This document shows, piece by piece, positions 1 through 9,077 of a stretch of DNA of 64,000 nucleotides. How positions within the stretch are numbered: the stretch's first letter is position 1; each line of letters starts with the position of its first letter. Where the stretch lies: contig CBDATJ010000003.1 in NCBI GenBank assembly GCA_965199895.1, positions 1 to 64,000 on the forward strand, given 5' to 3'. The notes under the pieces are model-generated. The model was given only the letters and a program-made list of their open reading frames with translations. It was not told the origin of the DNA and searched no databases. Origin of the DNA: Bin55 sp965199895 (GTDB lineage Bacteria; Pseudomonadota; Gammaproteobacteria; Pseudomonadales; Azotimanducaceae). A program made the translations under genes and the position numbers.

Positions 1-10
1 TCAAATGCTT

Positions 11-28
11 AGTCTTTTACAAAAGACT
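11..28. repeat. Short perfect inverted repeat after pilD
   Basis: Arms AGTCTTTT and AAAAGACT are separated by two bases, 17 bases beyond the pilD stop codon. As RNA it could fold as a 6-bp stem with a 6-base loop. No T-run follows on the pilD strand, so it is a weak terminator candidate at best, or a protein-binding palindrome. Confidence 0.35.
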
Positions 29-45
29 TCTGAATGACACAAGTT

Positions 46-864
46 CTATCCGTACATCAACCTCATGAGTTCATCGCGATAGAAAAGTACAAAAATCCCA
101 CCCGTAGCTAGGAACGGCCCGAAGGGAATACCTTGATCGGTTGCATATTTTTTGCGGATTATTTGGACAAGCCCGTAAATAGAACCCAGTACGAAACTAA
201 TCAAGATGACGATGGGTAGAAGATACCAACCTACCCATGCTCCTAATGCAGCAAACAGTTTGAAATCTCCATTGCCCATTCCATCGCGTTTTCGCAGAAG
301 TTTGAATATCGCGTTGATTGACCACAAGCTCAAATATCCACTGAGTGCACCCAGAATGGCTTCCTTTGATGTAGGCAAATTAAGAGAGTCACTGAACACA
401 ACTGTGCATAGCAGTCCGGCCCATAATAGCGAGTAATTTAGCTCGTCAAAAAGCAACCCTCGCTCCAAATCAATGACGGCTTGACACACCAACACTGCCA
501 CACAGAAACTCAACCACAACGTGAACCAACCCATACCGAAATGACCAACCAACAACAGCGCAAGAAGTACACTAGTCACCTCCACGATTGGGTCGCGCCA
601 CGAAATACTTGCTGAACACGAGCGACAGCGCCCTTGAAGCAGCAACCAACTCCACACCGGTATCAAATCTCGATACAAAATGGGTTCAAGACATGACTCA
701 CACCGAGATCGGGGCACCCATAGATTGAAAGGTCGACTACTCTCTTCGGCAGTTGCTTCTGAATGATCCAACGACAACATTACAGGGAGACGAGAGATCA
801 CCACATTAAGGGTACTCCCCACCAGCAATCCCGCTATTCCCGCTATCACGAAGTCAATAGTCAT
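46..864 (-). CDS. pilD: Type IV prepilin peptidase / N-methyltransferase
   Basis: This inner-membrane aspartic protease cleaves the leader of type IV prepilins and type II secretion pseudopilins and methylates the new N-terminus. The 272-residue length is normal. The cytoplasmic loop carries the two zinc-binding CxxC pairs (Cys55/Cys58 and Cys80/Cys83) seen in bifunctional enzymes. The two catalytic aspartates are visible as Asp132 (in IDLERG) and Asp200 (in the GNGD motif). About seven hydrophobic segments surround them. No pilus genes sit beside it here, but gspC, gspD and gspN lie 50 kb away, so its substrates may be GspG-type pseudopilins. The usual pilB and pilC neighbours may lie beyond the left edge. 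The ATG start is followed directly by a hydrophobic segment, as expected. Confidence 0.93.
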   Translation of the reverse strand: MTIDFVIAGIAGLLVGSTLNVVISRLPVMLSLDHSEATAEESSRPFNLWVPRSRCESCLEPILYRDLIPVWSWLLLQGRCRSCSASISWRDPIVEVTSVLLALLLVGHFGMGWFTLWLSFCVAVLVCQAVIDLERGLLFDELNYSLLWAGLLCTVVFSDSLNLPTSKEAILGALSGYLSLWSINAIFKLLRKRDGMGNGDFKLFAALGAWVGWYLLPIVILISFVLGSIYGLVQIIRKKYATDQGIPFGPFLATGGIFVLFYRDELMRLMYG

Positions 865-957
865 AGGTGAAAGGCTAGTATTTTGAAATTCAATTGCTTA
901 GCCAGAGAGCAGGACATGATTGTCAAGTATCCCTTAAAATTTCTCTTCACCATCAAC

Positions 958-1035
958 GCCGGAATAGCTCAGCTAGGCAGAGCGTCCGATTCGTAATCGG
1001 GAGGTCCGCAGTTCGATTCTGCGTTCCCGGCACCA
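958..1035 (+). tRNA. tRNA-Thr (CGT anticodon), CCA encoded
   Basis: The cloverleaf has D-arm stem GCTC/GAGC, anticodon stem TCCGA/TCGGG around loop TTCGTAA (anticodon CGT, reading ACG), and T-arm CGCAG/CTGCG around TTCGATT. CCA is genomically encoded. The acceptor is odd: the 5' strand is GCCGGAA (7 bases) but the 3' strand is TTCCCGGC (8 bases), so one C must bulge. The rest matches the usual bacterial threonine tRNA pattern closely. Confidence 0.88.
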
Positions 1036-1050
1036 TCTGCCTTCCCGATC

Positions 1051-1906
1051 CTAATACTCTATCCGCATCGAAAAATCTAGGGCAACCACATCTTTGGTCA
1101 GTGTGCCCAGAGAGATGAAGTCCACTCCGGTTTCCGCCACGTCAACGATATTTGAACTATTGATTTGACCGGAGGCTTCTAACTCGGTTGTTGTGTTATT
1201 GTCCTGATCGAATTTTCTTGTAATTTCAACTGATTCACCCATATCTGCAAGTGAAAAGTTATCAAGCATGATGCGGTTGGGATGACCACTCAAAGCTTCT
1301 TTCAGTTCGTCCATCGTCTCCACTTCGATTTCAAGGAACAATTCGGGATTGGACTGATTCGCTCGTCGCAAAGCTGGAGTTATCCCACCCGCACTAATGA
1401 TGTGGTTTTCCTTAATCAGAAAAGCGTCATACAAACCAAATCGGTGATTGCCTCCCCCTCCGACTGTAACCGCATATTTTTGCGCATATCTCAGTCCAGG
1501 TATTGTTTTGCGAGTATCTAATATTTGTGCGTCAGTGTGTGCAATCAATTGAACGAATTCATGGACTCTAGTCGCTGTCCCCGAGAGCAACTGCAGAAAA
1601 TTGAGCAAGGTTCGTTCTACAGTCAATAAACCAGCTGCAGGAGCAGTCAAAGATAATATCTTGTCTTTGTTGTCCGAGTCGATCTCCATCATGACTCTGC
1701 CATTCCATGGTAAACTGAACGGGCATCTGGTGACAGACTTCGTTGACCCAGTCCTGACCACAAAGTATTCCTTGAGATCGAGTAATAATATGGGCTTTTC
1801 TCATAGTTCCAGGCACGACCAGTATGGTGTGGACATCCCCAGTACCAATATCTTCAGCTAGTGCACTACGAACGTTCTCTTTGACCACATGCTCTGGAAC
1901 TCTCAT
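1051..1906 (-). pseudogene. nadC: Quinolinate phosphoribosyltransferase, frameshifted
   Basis: NadC converts quinolinate and PRPP to nicotinate mononucleotide in de novo NAD synthesis. The N-terminal part (from ATG at 1906: VRSALAEDIGTGDV, later EWQSHDGDRL) is in one frame. The rest (LLTVERTLLNFLQLLSG, then LDTRKTIPGLR, GGGGNHRFGLYDAFLIKENH and RIMLDNF) is in another. The switch falls near 1655-1680, where reading must skip one base; the total of 856 nt is one base over 285 codons, close to the family length. All recognisable catalytic segments survive on both sides, so this is a recent indel, a sequencing error or, less likely, programmed frameshifting. If the lesion is real, the cell would need salvage or another nadC; nadE is present at 38.4 kb. 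The gene is divergent from ampD. Confidence 0.85.
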
Positions 1907-1947
1907 ACGTTTATTATCTTATTGTCTATTTAGAAAAGGAAGCCGGT

Positions 1948-2550
1948 TTGGTAATTTCCTCAGATGGTTGGCTTGTGGGCGCGCAACGAACCCCCTCTCC
2001 AAACAAAGATTTACGTCCTGTGAACACCGCAATCTCATTGGTCGTAATCCATGCAATTTCTCTCCCTAGTGGGGAATTTGGAACTGGAAATGTCGAAAGA
2101 TTGTTCACAAATTCGATTGACCTCAACCATCACCCAAGTTTTGAGTCATTGAGAGACTTAAAGGTATCTAGCCACTTATTCATAAGTAGAGAAGGTGAAA
2201 TTACCCAGTTTGTTTCGTTCCATGAACGTGCGTGGCATGCGGGTGAATCTAGCTTTCGTAATCAACGAGAGTGCAACGACTATTCCATCGGTATCGAACT
2301 TGAGGGGTCTGAAGACGTGAGTTATACCGATTCACAATACCACACACTCGGTCGGGTCACACAAGCTCTGATGTCCATATTTCCCCACATTGCACAGTCC
2401 AACATCGTAGGGCATTCAGAAATAGCTCCGGGCCGGAAGTGGGATCCCGGTCCCATGTTTGATTGGAACCGATTGCTATCTTTGTTGACTAAACATTCTC
2501 AAACTAGCTCAAAGAAGTCATCTGACTCATCTCAATTTCAGCGGAATTGA
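1948..2550 (+). CDS. ampD: 1,6-anhydro-N-acetylmuramyl-L-alanine amidase
   Basis: AmpD is the cytoplasmic zinc amidase that removes the stem peptide from anhydro-muropeptides during peptidoglycan recycling. The 200 residues cover the whole Amidase_2 fold. Zinc ligands are visible as His35 (VVIHAIS), His156 (VGHSEIAPGRK) and Asp166 (WDPGP), with the catalytic-region Glu117 in SIGIELEG. The start is TTG at 1948, preceded by AGGA seven bases upstream; translation from it reproduces the family N-terminus (SSDGWLVGAQRTPSP). The muropeptide importer ampG lies 5 kb away, supplying the substrate. No ampC or ampR is seen nearby. The C-terminal 15 residues are Ser-rich and probably disordered. Confidence 0.93.
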   Translation: MVISSDGWLVGAQRTPSPNKDLRPVNTAISLVVIHAISLPSGEFGTGNVERLFTNSIDLNHHPSFESLRDLKVSSHLFISREGEITQFVSFHERAWHAGESSFRNQRECNDYSIGIELEGSEDVSYTDSQYHTLGRVTQALMSIFPHIAQSNIVGHSEIAPGRKWDPGPMFDWNRLLSLLTKHSQTSSKKSSDSSQFQRN

Positions 2551-2651
2551 GACTCCATTTGCAACTTCAACCTCCTTTAAGCTCTGAGTGATTCAAGAGC
2601 GAGTGAGCCGCAAATCCTATAATTCCAAACTGACTCATCGAACCCATTCTC

Positions 2652-5321
2652 ATGTCGAACAGCAACCGAGCAAGGGATGAAAATCCTCAGGAAACTCAAG
2701 AGTGGATCGACGCTCTTGACTATATCCTTGAGCACGAAGGCGTAGATCGCGCAGCGTATCTGCTCAAGAGTCTGACTGCTCATGTTGCGAAATCAGGTGG
2801 TCCACTTCCTGATTTAACGACACCGTACCGAAACACCATTCCGCGAGAGAAGCAAGCCCCCATTCCCGGAGACTACTTCATTCAACAAAGAATTAGAAGT
2901 ATGACACGTTGGAACGCACTCGCGATGGTAGTTCGAGCCAACCGAAAAGATGGCGATTTGGGTGGTCACATCTCTACGTTCGCATCCGCAGCAGCCCTAT
3001 ACGATGTAGGTTTCAATCACTTTTTTAGAGGACCGACTCAATCCCATGCGGGAGATTTGATCTATTACCAAGGTCATAGCGCTCCCGGTATCTATGCCCG
3101 CTCGTATCTAGAAGGTCGAATCAGCGCTGAACAGCTAGATTTGTTTCGACAAGAAACCAATGGAAATGGTCTGTCGTCGTACCCACATCCTCGTTTGATG
3201 CCGGACTATTGGGAGTTCCCAACGGTTTCTATGGGGTTAGGTCCCATTCAAGCCATTCACCAAGCTCATCTGATGAAATATCTTGATGCACGTGGTTTAG
3301 TATCAATGGGAGATCGTAAAGTTTGGGCCTTCCTAGGAGACGGAGAGTGCGATGAACCCGAATCACTTGGATCCCTTTCTCTAGCCGGACGGGAGCGTCT
3401 GGATAACCTAATTTTTGTGGTCAATTGCAACCTTCAGCGACTAGACGGACCGGTTCGTGGAAATGGAAAAATCATCCAAGAACTCGAAGGAGAATTTCGC
3501 GGATCAGGTTGGAATGTCATCAAAGTCATCTGGGGACGACACTGGGATAATCTGATTGCTAGCGATCATACAGGGGTATTGCAGGCACTCATGGATGAAA
3601 CTGTCGATGGAACCTATCAAAACTGCAAGGCTAAAGGAGCTCCCTACACTCGAAAAGAGTTCTTCGGTAAGTACCCTGAAACCGCAGCACTGGTAGAAGA
3701 CCTCCCGGACGATGCAATAAGCAAACTCAACCGTGGTGGACACGACCCTCACAAAGTTTATGCTGCCTATCAACAAGCCATCCACCACCAAGGACAACCG
3801 ACTGCGATCCTAGTGAAAACGGTAAAAGGTTACGGAATGGGTGATGCGGGCGAGTCTGAAAACAAGACCCACCAAGTCAAGAAGTTGAAGTACGAAGAAT
3901 TGAAGCAATTCCGCAATCGATTCAACATTCCGATTAGCGACGAAGAACTAAAGGATGTACCGTACTACCGACCGCCTGAAGACAGTGCTGAAATGGCTTA
4001 TTTGAAAGAGTGCCGTTCAAAACTGGGTGGTCCTATACCACGTCGGATCGAGACAGACGAAAGCCTTGAAGCACCGAAATTAAGTGTGTTCAAAACTCAG
4101 ATCGACGGGTCTCGGGGTCGCGAAATTTCAACCACTATGGCATTTGTTAGAATCTTGGCCACGCTGCTCCGCAACAAGATAATCAAAGATCGTATCGTCC
4201 CAATCATCCCGGACGAAGCGCGCACCTTCGGTATGGAGAGCATGTTCCAACAACTAGGAATTTACTCTTCTGAAGGTCAGTTATATGAACCCGTAGATTC
4301 CGGCGAACTGGCCGCTTACCGTGAATCTAAAACAGGACAGGTTCTTGAAGAAGGTATCAATGAAGCAGGTGCATTTTCTGCTTGGTTGGCAGCAGCTACA
4401 TCCTACAGCACTCATCAGTACACAATCATACCTTTTTACATCTTTTACTCGATGTTTGGCTTTCAGCGTGTGGGTGATCTTTCCTGGCTAGCCGGGGACA
4501 TGCAAGCACGTGGATTTTTGCTTGGTGCTACAGCAGGACGTACTACCCTGAATGGAGAAGGATTACAGCACCAAGATGGTCATAGCCATGTTTTGGCTAG
4601 CACCATCCCTTGTTGCGTAGCTTACGATCCCTGTTTCGCTTACGAACTTGCGGTGATTATTCAAGATGGAATGCGTCGCATGTTCCAGGAAAATGAGCAC
4701 ATCTTCTATTACTTGACCCTAATGAATGAAAACTACGAACATCCAGCTATGCCGGAGGGGGTCGAAGAAGGCATCATTCGCGGAATCTATAAGCTAACAA
4801 CATTCGGAGACGAAAAACGAAAAACCGGTAAAGTTGTCAACTTATTGGGCAGTGGCACCATTCTCCAGCAGGTACTAGAAGCCGGCCGCCGACTAGCTGA
4901 AGAGTACGATGTGACCGCTCACATTTATAGTGTGACCAGCTTTAGCGAGTTAGCTAGAGACGGGGCATCGGTGCGTCGTTGGAACCTACTACATCCCGAA
5001 AAAGAATCGAAAATCCCCTATGTTGGGACCGTACTGAATGAAAAGATTGGTACTATCGCTGCAACAGATTACATCAAAGCACACGCTGATTCGATCCGAG
5101 GTTTCTTCGATGCTCCCTATCGAGTTCTCGGAACTGATGGATTTGGTCGTAGTGATACCCGAGCGAATCTTCGAAATCATTTTGAAGTAGATAGTCGGTA
5201 CGTGACTCTGGCTGCATTGGGAATCCTCGCAGATTCTCAAATCCTCTCCAAGAAAGAGGTTGCTCAAGCAATAACTGACCTAGACATCGATACCGCTAGA
5301 GTGGAGCCAAGACTGGCATGA
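2652..5321 (+). CDS. aceE: Pyruvate dehydrogenase E1 component, homodimeric type
   Basis: AceE is the thiamine-diphosphate-dependent E1 of the pyruvate dehydrogenase complex; it decarboxylates pyruvate and acetylates the lipoyl group of E2. At 889 residues it matches the roughly 890-residue single-chain form typical of gammaproteobacteria. The ThDP motif GDGECDEPE is at about 229-237 with its closing Asn near 258, and active-site histidine regions GGHIS and GHSAPG are near 104 and 141. The ATG start gives the typical N-terminal segment ending in QEWIDALDYIL. It overlaps aceF by four bases (ATGA), implying translational coupling. No pdhR-type regulator and no lpd gene are adjacent, so E3 must come from elsewhere in the genome. 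Confidence 0.97.
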   Translation: MSNSNRARDENPQETQEWIDALDYILEHEGVDRAAYLLKSLTAHVAKSGGPLPDLTTPYRNTIPREKQAPIPGDYFIQQRIRSMTRWNALAMVVRANRKDGDLGGHISTFASAAALYDVGFNHFFRGPTQSHAGDLIYYQGHSAPGIYARSYLEGRISAEQLDLFRQETNGNGLSSYPHPRLMPDYWEFPTVSMGLGPIQAIHQAHLMKYLDARGLVSMGDRKVWAFLGDGECDEPESLGSLSLAGRERLDNLIFVVNCNLQRLDGPVRGNGKIIQELEGEFRGSGWNVIKVIWGRHWDNLIASDHTGVLQALMDETVDGTYQNCKAKGAPYTRKEFFGKYPETAALVEDLPDDAISKLNRGGHDPHKVYAAYQQAIHHQGQPTAILVKTVKGYGMGDAGESENKTHQVKKLKYEELKQFRNRFNIPISDEELKDVPYYRPPEDSAEMAYLKECRSKLGGPIPRRIETDESLEAPKLSVFKTQIDGSRGREISTTMAFVRILATLLRNKIIKDRIVPIIPDEARTFGMESMFQQLGIYSSEGQLYEPVDSGELAAYRESKTGQVLEEGINEAGAFSAWLAAATSYSTHQYTIIPFYIFYSMFGFQRVGDLSWLAGDMQARGFLLGATAGRTTLNGEGLQHQDGHSHVLASTIPCCVAYDPCFAYELAVIIQDGMRRMFQENEHIFYYLTLMNENYEHPAMPEGVEEGIIRGIYKLTTFGDEKRKTGKVVNLLGSGTILQQVLEAGRRLAEEYDVTAHIYSVTSFSELARDGASVRRWNLLHPEKESKIPYVGTVLNEKIGTIAATDYIKAHADSIRGFFDAPYRVLGTDGFGRSDTRANLRNHFEVDSRYVTLAALGILADSQILSKKEVAQAITDLDIDTARVEPRLA

Positions 5322-6637
5322 GCAAGATGAACGTAGAAATTCCTGATATCGGTGATGCTACGGATGTCGAGGTGATTGAAATCTGTGTTGAAAAAGGTTC
5401 AACACTCACAACAGGCGAAGCCCTCATTGTCATTGAATCAGACAAGGCTTCGATGGAAGTTCCAAGCCCCTGTGCAGGGACCGTTGAGGACATTTTGGTC
5501 GCACTGGGTGACCTGGTCAATACTGGAGATCAAATTGTTTCGCTAGCTGTTGAGGAAGAAAGTACTGCTGAACCAAAGAGCACGTCTGAAAAGGCAGTCG
5601 AGCCAGAACACACCGCACTTGCTGAACCAGAAGTAGAGGAAAAAACTGAGCCGAAGCAAGAGACAGCAGCTCCAACTCCAACGCCACCACAGACTCCTGA
5701 ACCTCCAGCCCCACCCACACCTCGAGCAAGTGAAAGTACTCATGTTTATGCGGGTCCCGCTGTCCGCAAACTCGCTAGAGAGTTAGGGGCAGAACTGACC
5801 CAAATCGAAGGTACCGGAACTAAGGGTCGAATCACCACAGACGACGTAAAACTCTTTGTAAAACAAAGAATGAAAGGTGCCCCTGCAGCAGGTATTGGTG
5901 GGGGACTCGAGCCAATTGAATTACCTGATTTCAGTCGGTTTGGCCCGATTCAAGAAGTACCGTTATCGCGTATACGAAAGAAAGGGGCTGTCAATCTTCA
6001 CAAGAGTTGGATCCACGTCGCACACGTCACTCAGCACGACGAAGCCGATGTCACTGACCTGGAAAATTTCCGCAGTGAGTACAACTCTCAAGTCAAAGAC
6101 AGAAATGAACGCTTGTCACCACTGCCGTTCATACTCAAAGCTGTTTCAGTGACCCTGCGAGAGTTCCCGCAATTTAATGCTTCTATTCACCCCAGTCTTG
6201 ATTATCTAATCCAAAAGCAGTACTACTACCTTGGTATGGCGGTCGACACTCCCGATGGACTGGTAGTTCCTGTCATCCGTGATGTGGACCAAAAAGGAGT
6301 TATAGAGATTTCAAGCGATTCAAAACGCTTAGCACAAGCAGCTCAGACCAAGAAGTTACATCCTAACGATCTAACAGGTGCAACCTTTACCGTCTCAAGC
6401 TTGGGCCATATCGGTGGTACAGGATTCACTCCGATCATCAATATGCCAGAAGTTGCTATATTGGGTGTATCTAGACTGGAAACGAAACCCTGTTGGATCA
6501 ACGGGATTTTCGTTCCGAGAAAAATTCTGCCGTTATCGTTGTCCTACGATCATCGTGCAATCAACGGTGCGGAAGCAGGTCGATTCATGCAGTATCTGCG
6601 AGAGAGACTCGCAGACATAAGGATGCTAGCTCTTTAG
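5318..6637 (+). CDS. aceF: Dihydrolipoamide acetyltransferase (PDH E2)
   Basis: AceF is the structural core of the pyruvate dehydrogenase complex and passes the acetyl group to CoA. The domains in order are a single lipoyl domain (lipoyl lysine 43 in ESDKASMEVPSP), a linker rich in Pro, Ala and Glu (about 80-140), a peripheral subunit-binding domain (about 143-180, AGPAVRKLARELGAEL) and the acyltransferase domain with the active-site segment DHRAING near 411-417. Asn replaces the Asp of the common DHRxxDG motif, a variant I recall from some other gammaproteobacterial E2p enzymes. E. coli has three lipoyl domains; here there is one, so the protein is short (439 residues). The stop overlaps the convergent adenosyltransferase gene by four bases. 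Confidence 0.96.
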   Translation: MSKMNVEIPDIGDATDVEVIEICVEKGSTLTTGEALIVIESDKASMEVPSPCAGTVEDILVALGDLVNTGDQIVSLAVEEESTAEPKSTSEKAVEPEHTALAEPEVEEKTEPKQETAAPTPTPPQTPEPPAPPTPRASESTHVYAGPAVRKLARELGAELTQIEGTGTKGRITTDDVKLFVKQRMKGAPAAGIGGGLEPIELPDFSRFGPIQEVPLSRIRKKGAVNLHKSWIHVAHVTQHDEADVTDLENFRSEYNSQVKDRNERLSPLPFILKAVSVTLREFPQFNASIHPSLDYLIQKQYYYLGMAVDTPDGLVVPVIRDVDQKGVIEISSDSKRLAQAAQTKKLHPNDLTGATFTVSSLGHIGGTGFTPIINMPEVAILGVSRLETKPCWINGIFVPRKILPLSLSYDHRAINGAEAGRFMQYLRERLADIRMLAL

Positions 6638-7179
6638 TTAGATTCCTCTGGTTTGAGGGGGATCCACATCTCTTCTTGGTCTGCCACCACTCGACTGAGA
6701 ACAAAGAGATAATCGGACACCCGGTTGAGATAAGCACCTTGACCTGACCCGCGTAGTTCAGCTGATGCTACTCGCCAGAAGACTCGCTCAGCGCACCTAA
6801 CGCTTGCTCGTGCTACATGAGCAAAGGCACTGGCTTTACCACCACCTGGGATTACAAATTCTTTCAGGGGTTCCAGTGTTTCATTTAATCGCGTTATCGC
6901 TTGGTCAACGAGCACAGTTTCTGCCATCCAAACCGGCTGAGCCACTCCAGTAGCGACAGCAGCTCCAATGTCAAATATACGAGATTGGATTGCTTTAAGT
7001 TGTTCATGGTATTTTGAGTCCACGAGTTGAACAACTACCCCAATGGCACAGTTCGCTTCGTCCAGAACTCCAACCAATTCGATGTGGTCGTCGCTTTTGT
7101 GGAATATCTCATTGGTGGCTAAACGGGTGTTGCCCCCATCCCCACTCTTGGTGGTGACTTTGGTGATTCGGTTGGGCAA
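6634..7179 (-). CDS. PduO-type ATP:cob(I)alamin adenosyltransferase
   Basis: This cytoplasmic enzyme transfers the adenosyl group of ATP to cob(I)alamin, making adenosylcobalamin. The family ATP-binding N-terminus is present as ITKVTTKSGDGGNTRLA (residues 5-21). Helical-bundle motifs follow: ELVGVLDEANCAIG, FVIPGGGKASAFAHVARA and VRCAERVFWR, then LNRVSDYLFVLSR near the end. The 181-residue length is normal for the PduO family. The start is TTG, chosen because the conserved N-terminus begins directly after it. The gene converges on aceF with a 4-base overlap. No B12 synthesis or B12-dependent enzyme gene lies nearby, so its role is probably cofactor repair or salvage. Confidence 0.92.
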   Translation of the reverse strand: MPNRITKVTTKSGDGGNTRLATNEIFHKSDDHIELVGVLDEANCAIGVVVQLVDSKYHEQLKAIQSRIFDIGAAVATGVAQPVWMAETVLVDQAITRLNETLEPLKEFVIPGGGKASAFAHVARASVRCAERVFWRVASAELRGSGQGAYLNRVSDYLFVLSRVVADQEEMWIPLKPEESN

Positions 7180-7289
7180 ACTACGCTGCTACAGAAAGAT
7201 CATATTGCGATAATAGGTTTCGTTTAGTCCAATAGACTTGCTAACAAAAAACAACTGCTACTAGATAAACATTATCAAAGACCGTGAGC

Positions 7290-8870
7290 TCAGTTCTCCT
7301 GTGCCGGTTTAACTATCGGTTTCGAACTTTGGGCAAATTGCTCTGCCGATCCAATCAAATTTCTGACAATCAACAAGCAGATCAACGAAGGAATGACAGC
7401 CACTGAAGTCAATATGAAGAACAATACCCAATTACCTTGCAAGAAGTCAACGAGCAATCCACTGAAGCCTGCCAGTGACGTTTTACCCAGAGTACCAATT
7501 GATGAAAGTGCGGCGTATTGGGTACCACTGTGTAGTCTAGAGACGTAGTGAGAGATGAAAGCCACAAACGCACAGCTAGAAAATCCTGTGGTGATCCCAT
7601 CCATCACGACTGTCCAGAAGTACAAATCTAAGTTCGGTCCTTCAAGGGCAATCCAAGAAAACATGAGATTGGTCGCAGCCATAGCAATCCCACCAATAAA
7701 CAACGCGGGAATGGTTCGAAACCGACCTATCACCAATCCTGAGAGAATCGCAGATCCCACTGCTATGATAGTGCCAATCAGTTTGGAAAACGTACCAATG
7801 TCATCTTCTGTATACCCAATCTCCAGATAAAACACAGTCGACATTGTTCCGAGGAAAGCTTCTCCTAACTTGAAAGAGAACAGGAAGAGCAACAAAAACA
7901 GTGCCAGAAAAAATCCAGTACGTTTGAAGAACTCTGCTACCGCCCCGAAGTAAGCCTTCATCACCCAATCCCAAGCGGTAAAAACAACTCCTGAGTCTGC
8001 GAGCTGCAGTCTTTCTGTCCGATCCGGTTCTTTTAGAACGAAAAGTACAAACAAAGCAATACAAATAAATCCCATGGACAAAAACATAAACATCAGAGGC
8101 CATCCACTGGCAATATTGTCTAAGACCAATAAAGCAATTGATCCTGTACGGGATATATGACACCAAGCAAGCAGATACAATTCAAGATCGCCTACGAGCA
8201 AAAAAGCAATTGCTCCCATTAAACCGAAGCCCACCCACCAACCAGATGTTTCCATGGTAGCCCCCCACCCAACTAGATGCTGTTCATCAGGTCGAATAAT
8301 CGTAATTCGATAGGCAGCGGTAACAATGTCCTGTGTGGCAGATGAAACGGCCATTACCAGTAATAGCAGTGCTAGAAGATAAAGACCGATATAATTAGGT
8401 TGCTGGACAGTTTCTTCTGAGTCTGTCTGAACATCCTCAGCCGACTGGGATTCTTCAGACACTTGTTCGATGTCGGGAGAGTCTTTCTCATCAGATCCGA
8501 TTCCTAGCGGATTGAGAACTCCGATACTAAATGTGATGAGAAACATCACACTCAAGCACAAGATTAACCATGAACGACGGCTACCTAGTCTATTGAGGAG
8601 AGGAATACGAATGTGGTCGACAACCGGACCCCAAAGAAAGTTAATGGCGAACGGTAGGGAGACCAACGAAAAGAAGCCGATAGTAGTTCGGGTGAAGCCT
8701 TCTTGCTTGAGCCAAGCACTGGTACACGATCCTAAAAGGGCCCGAGGTGCGCCAGACGACACTCCTAATACAAATATCCATAATAATCGAGGGTTACGTA
8801 ATTCTCTGATTAGTTGCCAGAGAGTTTTACGTGGTAGCGGGGTCTGTTGAGCGGTTGCTTCGTTATTCAC
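7290..8870 (-). CDS. ampG: AmpG-like muropeptide permease (MFS)
   Basis: AmpG-family carriers import GlcNAc-anhydromuropeptides from the periplasm for recycling. The N-terminus shows the family pattern (VLGVSSGAPRALLGS, SAWLKQEGFTRTTIGFFSL, FLWGPVVD). The 526 residues hold about 12-14 hydrophobic helices. An acidic hydrophilic insert (about residues 128-158, rich in Asp, Glu and Ser) separates two early helices and is unusual. The GTG start at 8870 is the only plausible one nearby because in-frame TGA codons lie just upstream. ampD, the next enzyme of the recycling route, is at 1.9-2.5 kb, but the two genes are not in one operon. Divergence from E. coli AmpG leaves some doubt about the exact substrate. 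Confidence 0.85.
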   Translation of the reverse strand: MNNEATAQQTPLPRKTLWQLIRELRNPRLLWIFVLGVSSGAPRALLGSCTSAWLKQEGFTRTTIGFFSLVSLPFAINFLWGPVVDHIRIPLLNRLGSRRSWLILCLSVMFLITFSIGVLNPLGIGSDEKDSPDIEQVSEESQSAEDVQTDSEETVQQPNYIGLYLLALLLLVMAVSSATQDIVTAAYRITIIRPDEQHLVGWGATMETSGWWVGFGLMGAIAFLLVGDLELYLLAWCHISRTGSIALLVLDNIASGWPLMFMFLSMGFICIALFVLFVLKEPDRTERLQLADSGVVFTAWDWVMKAYFGAVAEFFKRTGFFLALFLLLFLFSFKLGEAFLGTMSTVFYLEIGYTEDDIGTFSKLIGTIIAVGSAILSGLVIGRFRTIPALFIGGIAMAATNLMFSWIALEGPNLDLYFWTVVMDGITTGFSSCAFVAFISHYVSRLHSGTQYAALSSIGTLGKTSLAGFSGLLVDFLQGNWVLFFILTSVAVIPSLICLLIVRNLIGSAEQFAQSSKPIVKPAQEN

Positions 8871-8980
8871 ATCTCATCACATGGCAAATTCAAGAATTGT
8901 CGTCTTGAACAGTTTTTGTCACGCTTCTCTTTCCAAAGTTTCAACAATTTTACAAAATTCAAAAAAATTGCATTTGAGTC

Positions 8981-9010
8981 CTTGAAATCCAAAAAAGGAA
9001 CCCCACTTAT
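8981..9010 (+). promoter_or_regulatory. Sigma-32 (heat-shock) promoter of groESL
   Basis: CTTGAAA (8981-8987) and CCCCACTTAT (9001-9010) are separated by 13 bases. This is a close match to the RpoH consensus CTTGAAA-N13/14-CCCATNTA. It sits 67 bases upstream of the groES start, so groESL is very likely heat-inducible. Confidence 0.85.
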
Positions 9011-9077
9011 CTTTCCGTTAGCATAGTTAACTTGAAAGAGCTAACTTCAATCATCACCAATTCTTCGGAGAAATTCA

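Noticed and set aside
894..1118. Open frame of 74 codons across the tRNA gene
   Set aside because: It runs through the tRNA-Thr gene into the end of nadC and has no family similarity.
6638..7179. lpd (E3 of pyruvate dehydrogenase) expected after aceF
   Set aside because: The gene there is a cobalamin adenosyltransferase on the other strand; no E3 motif is present in the window.
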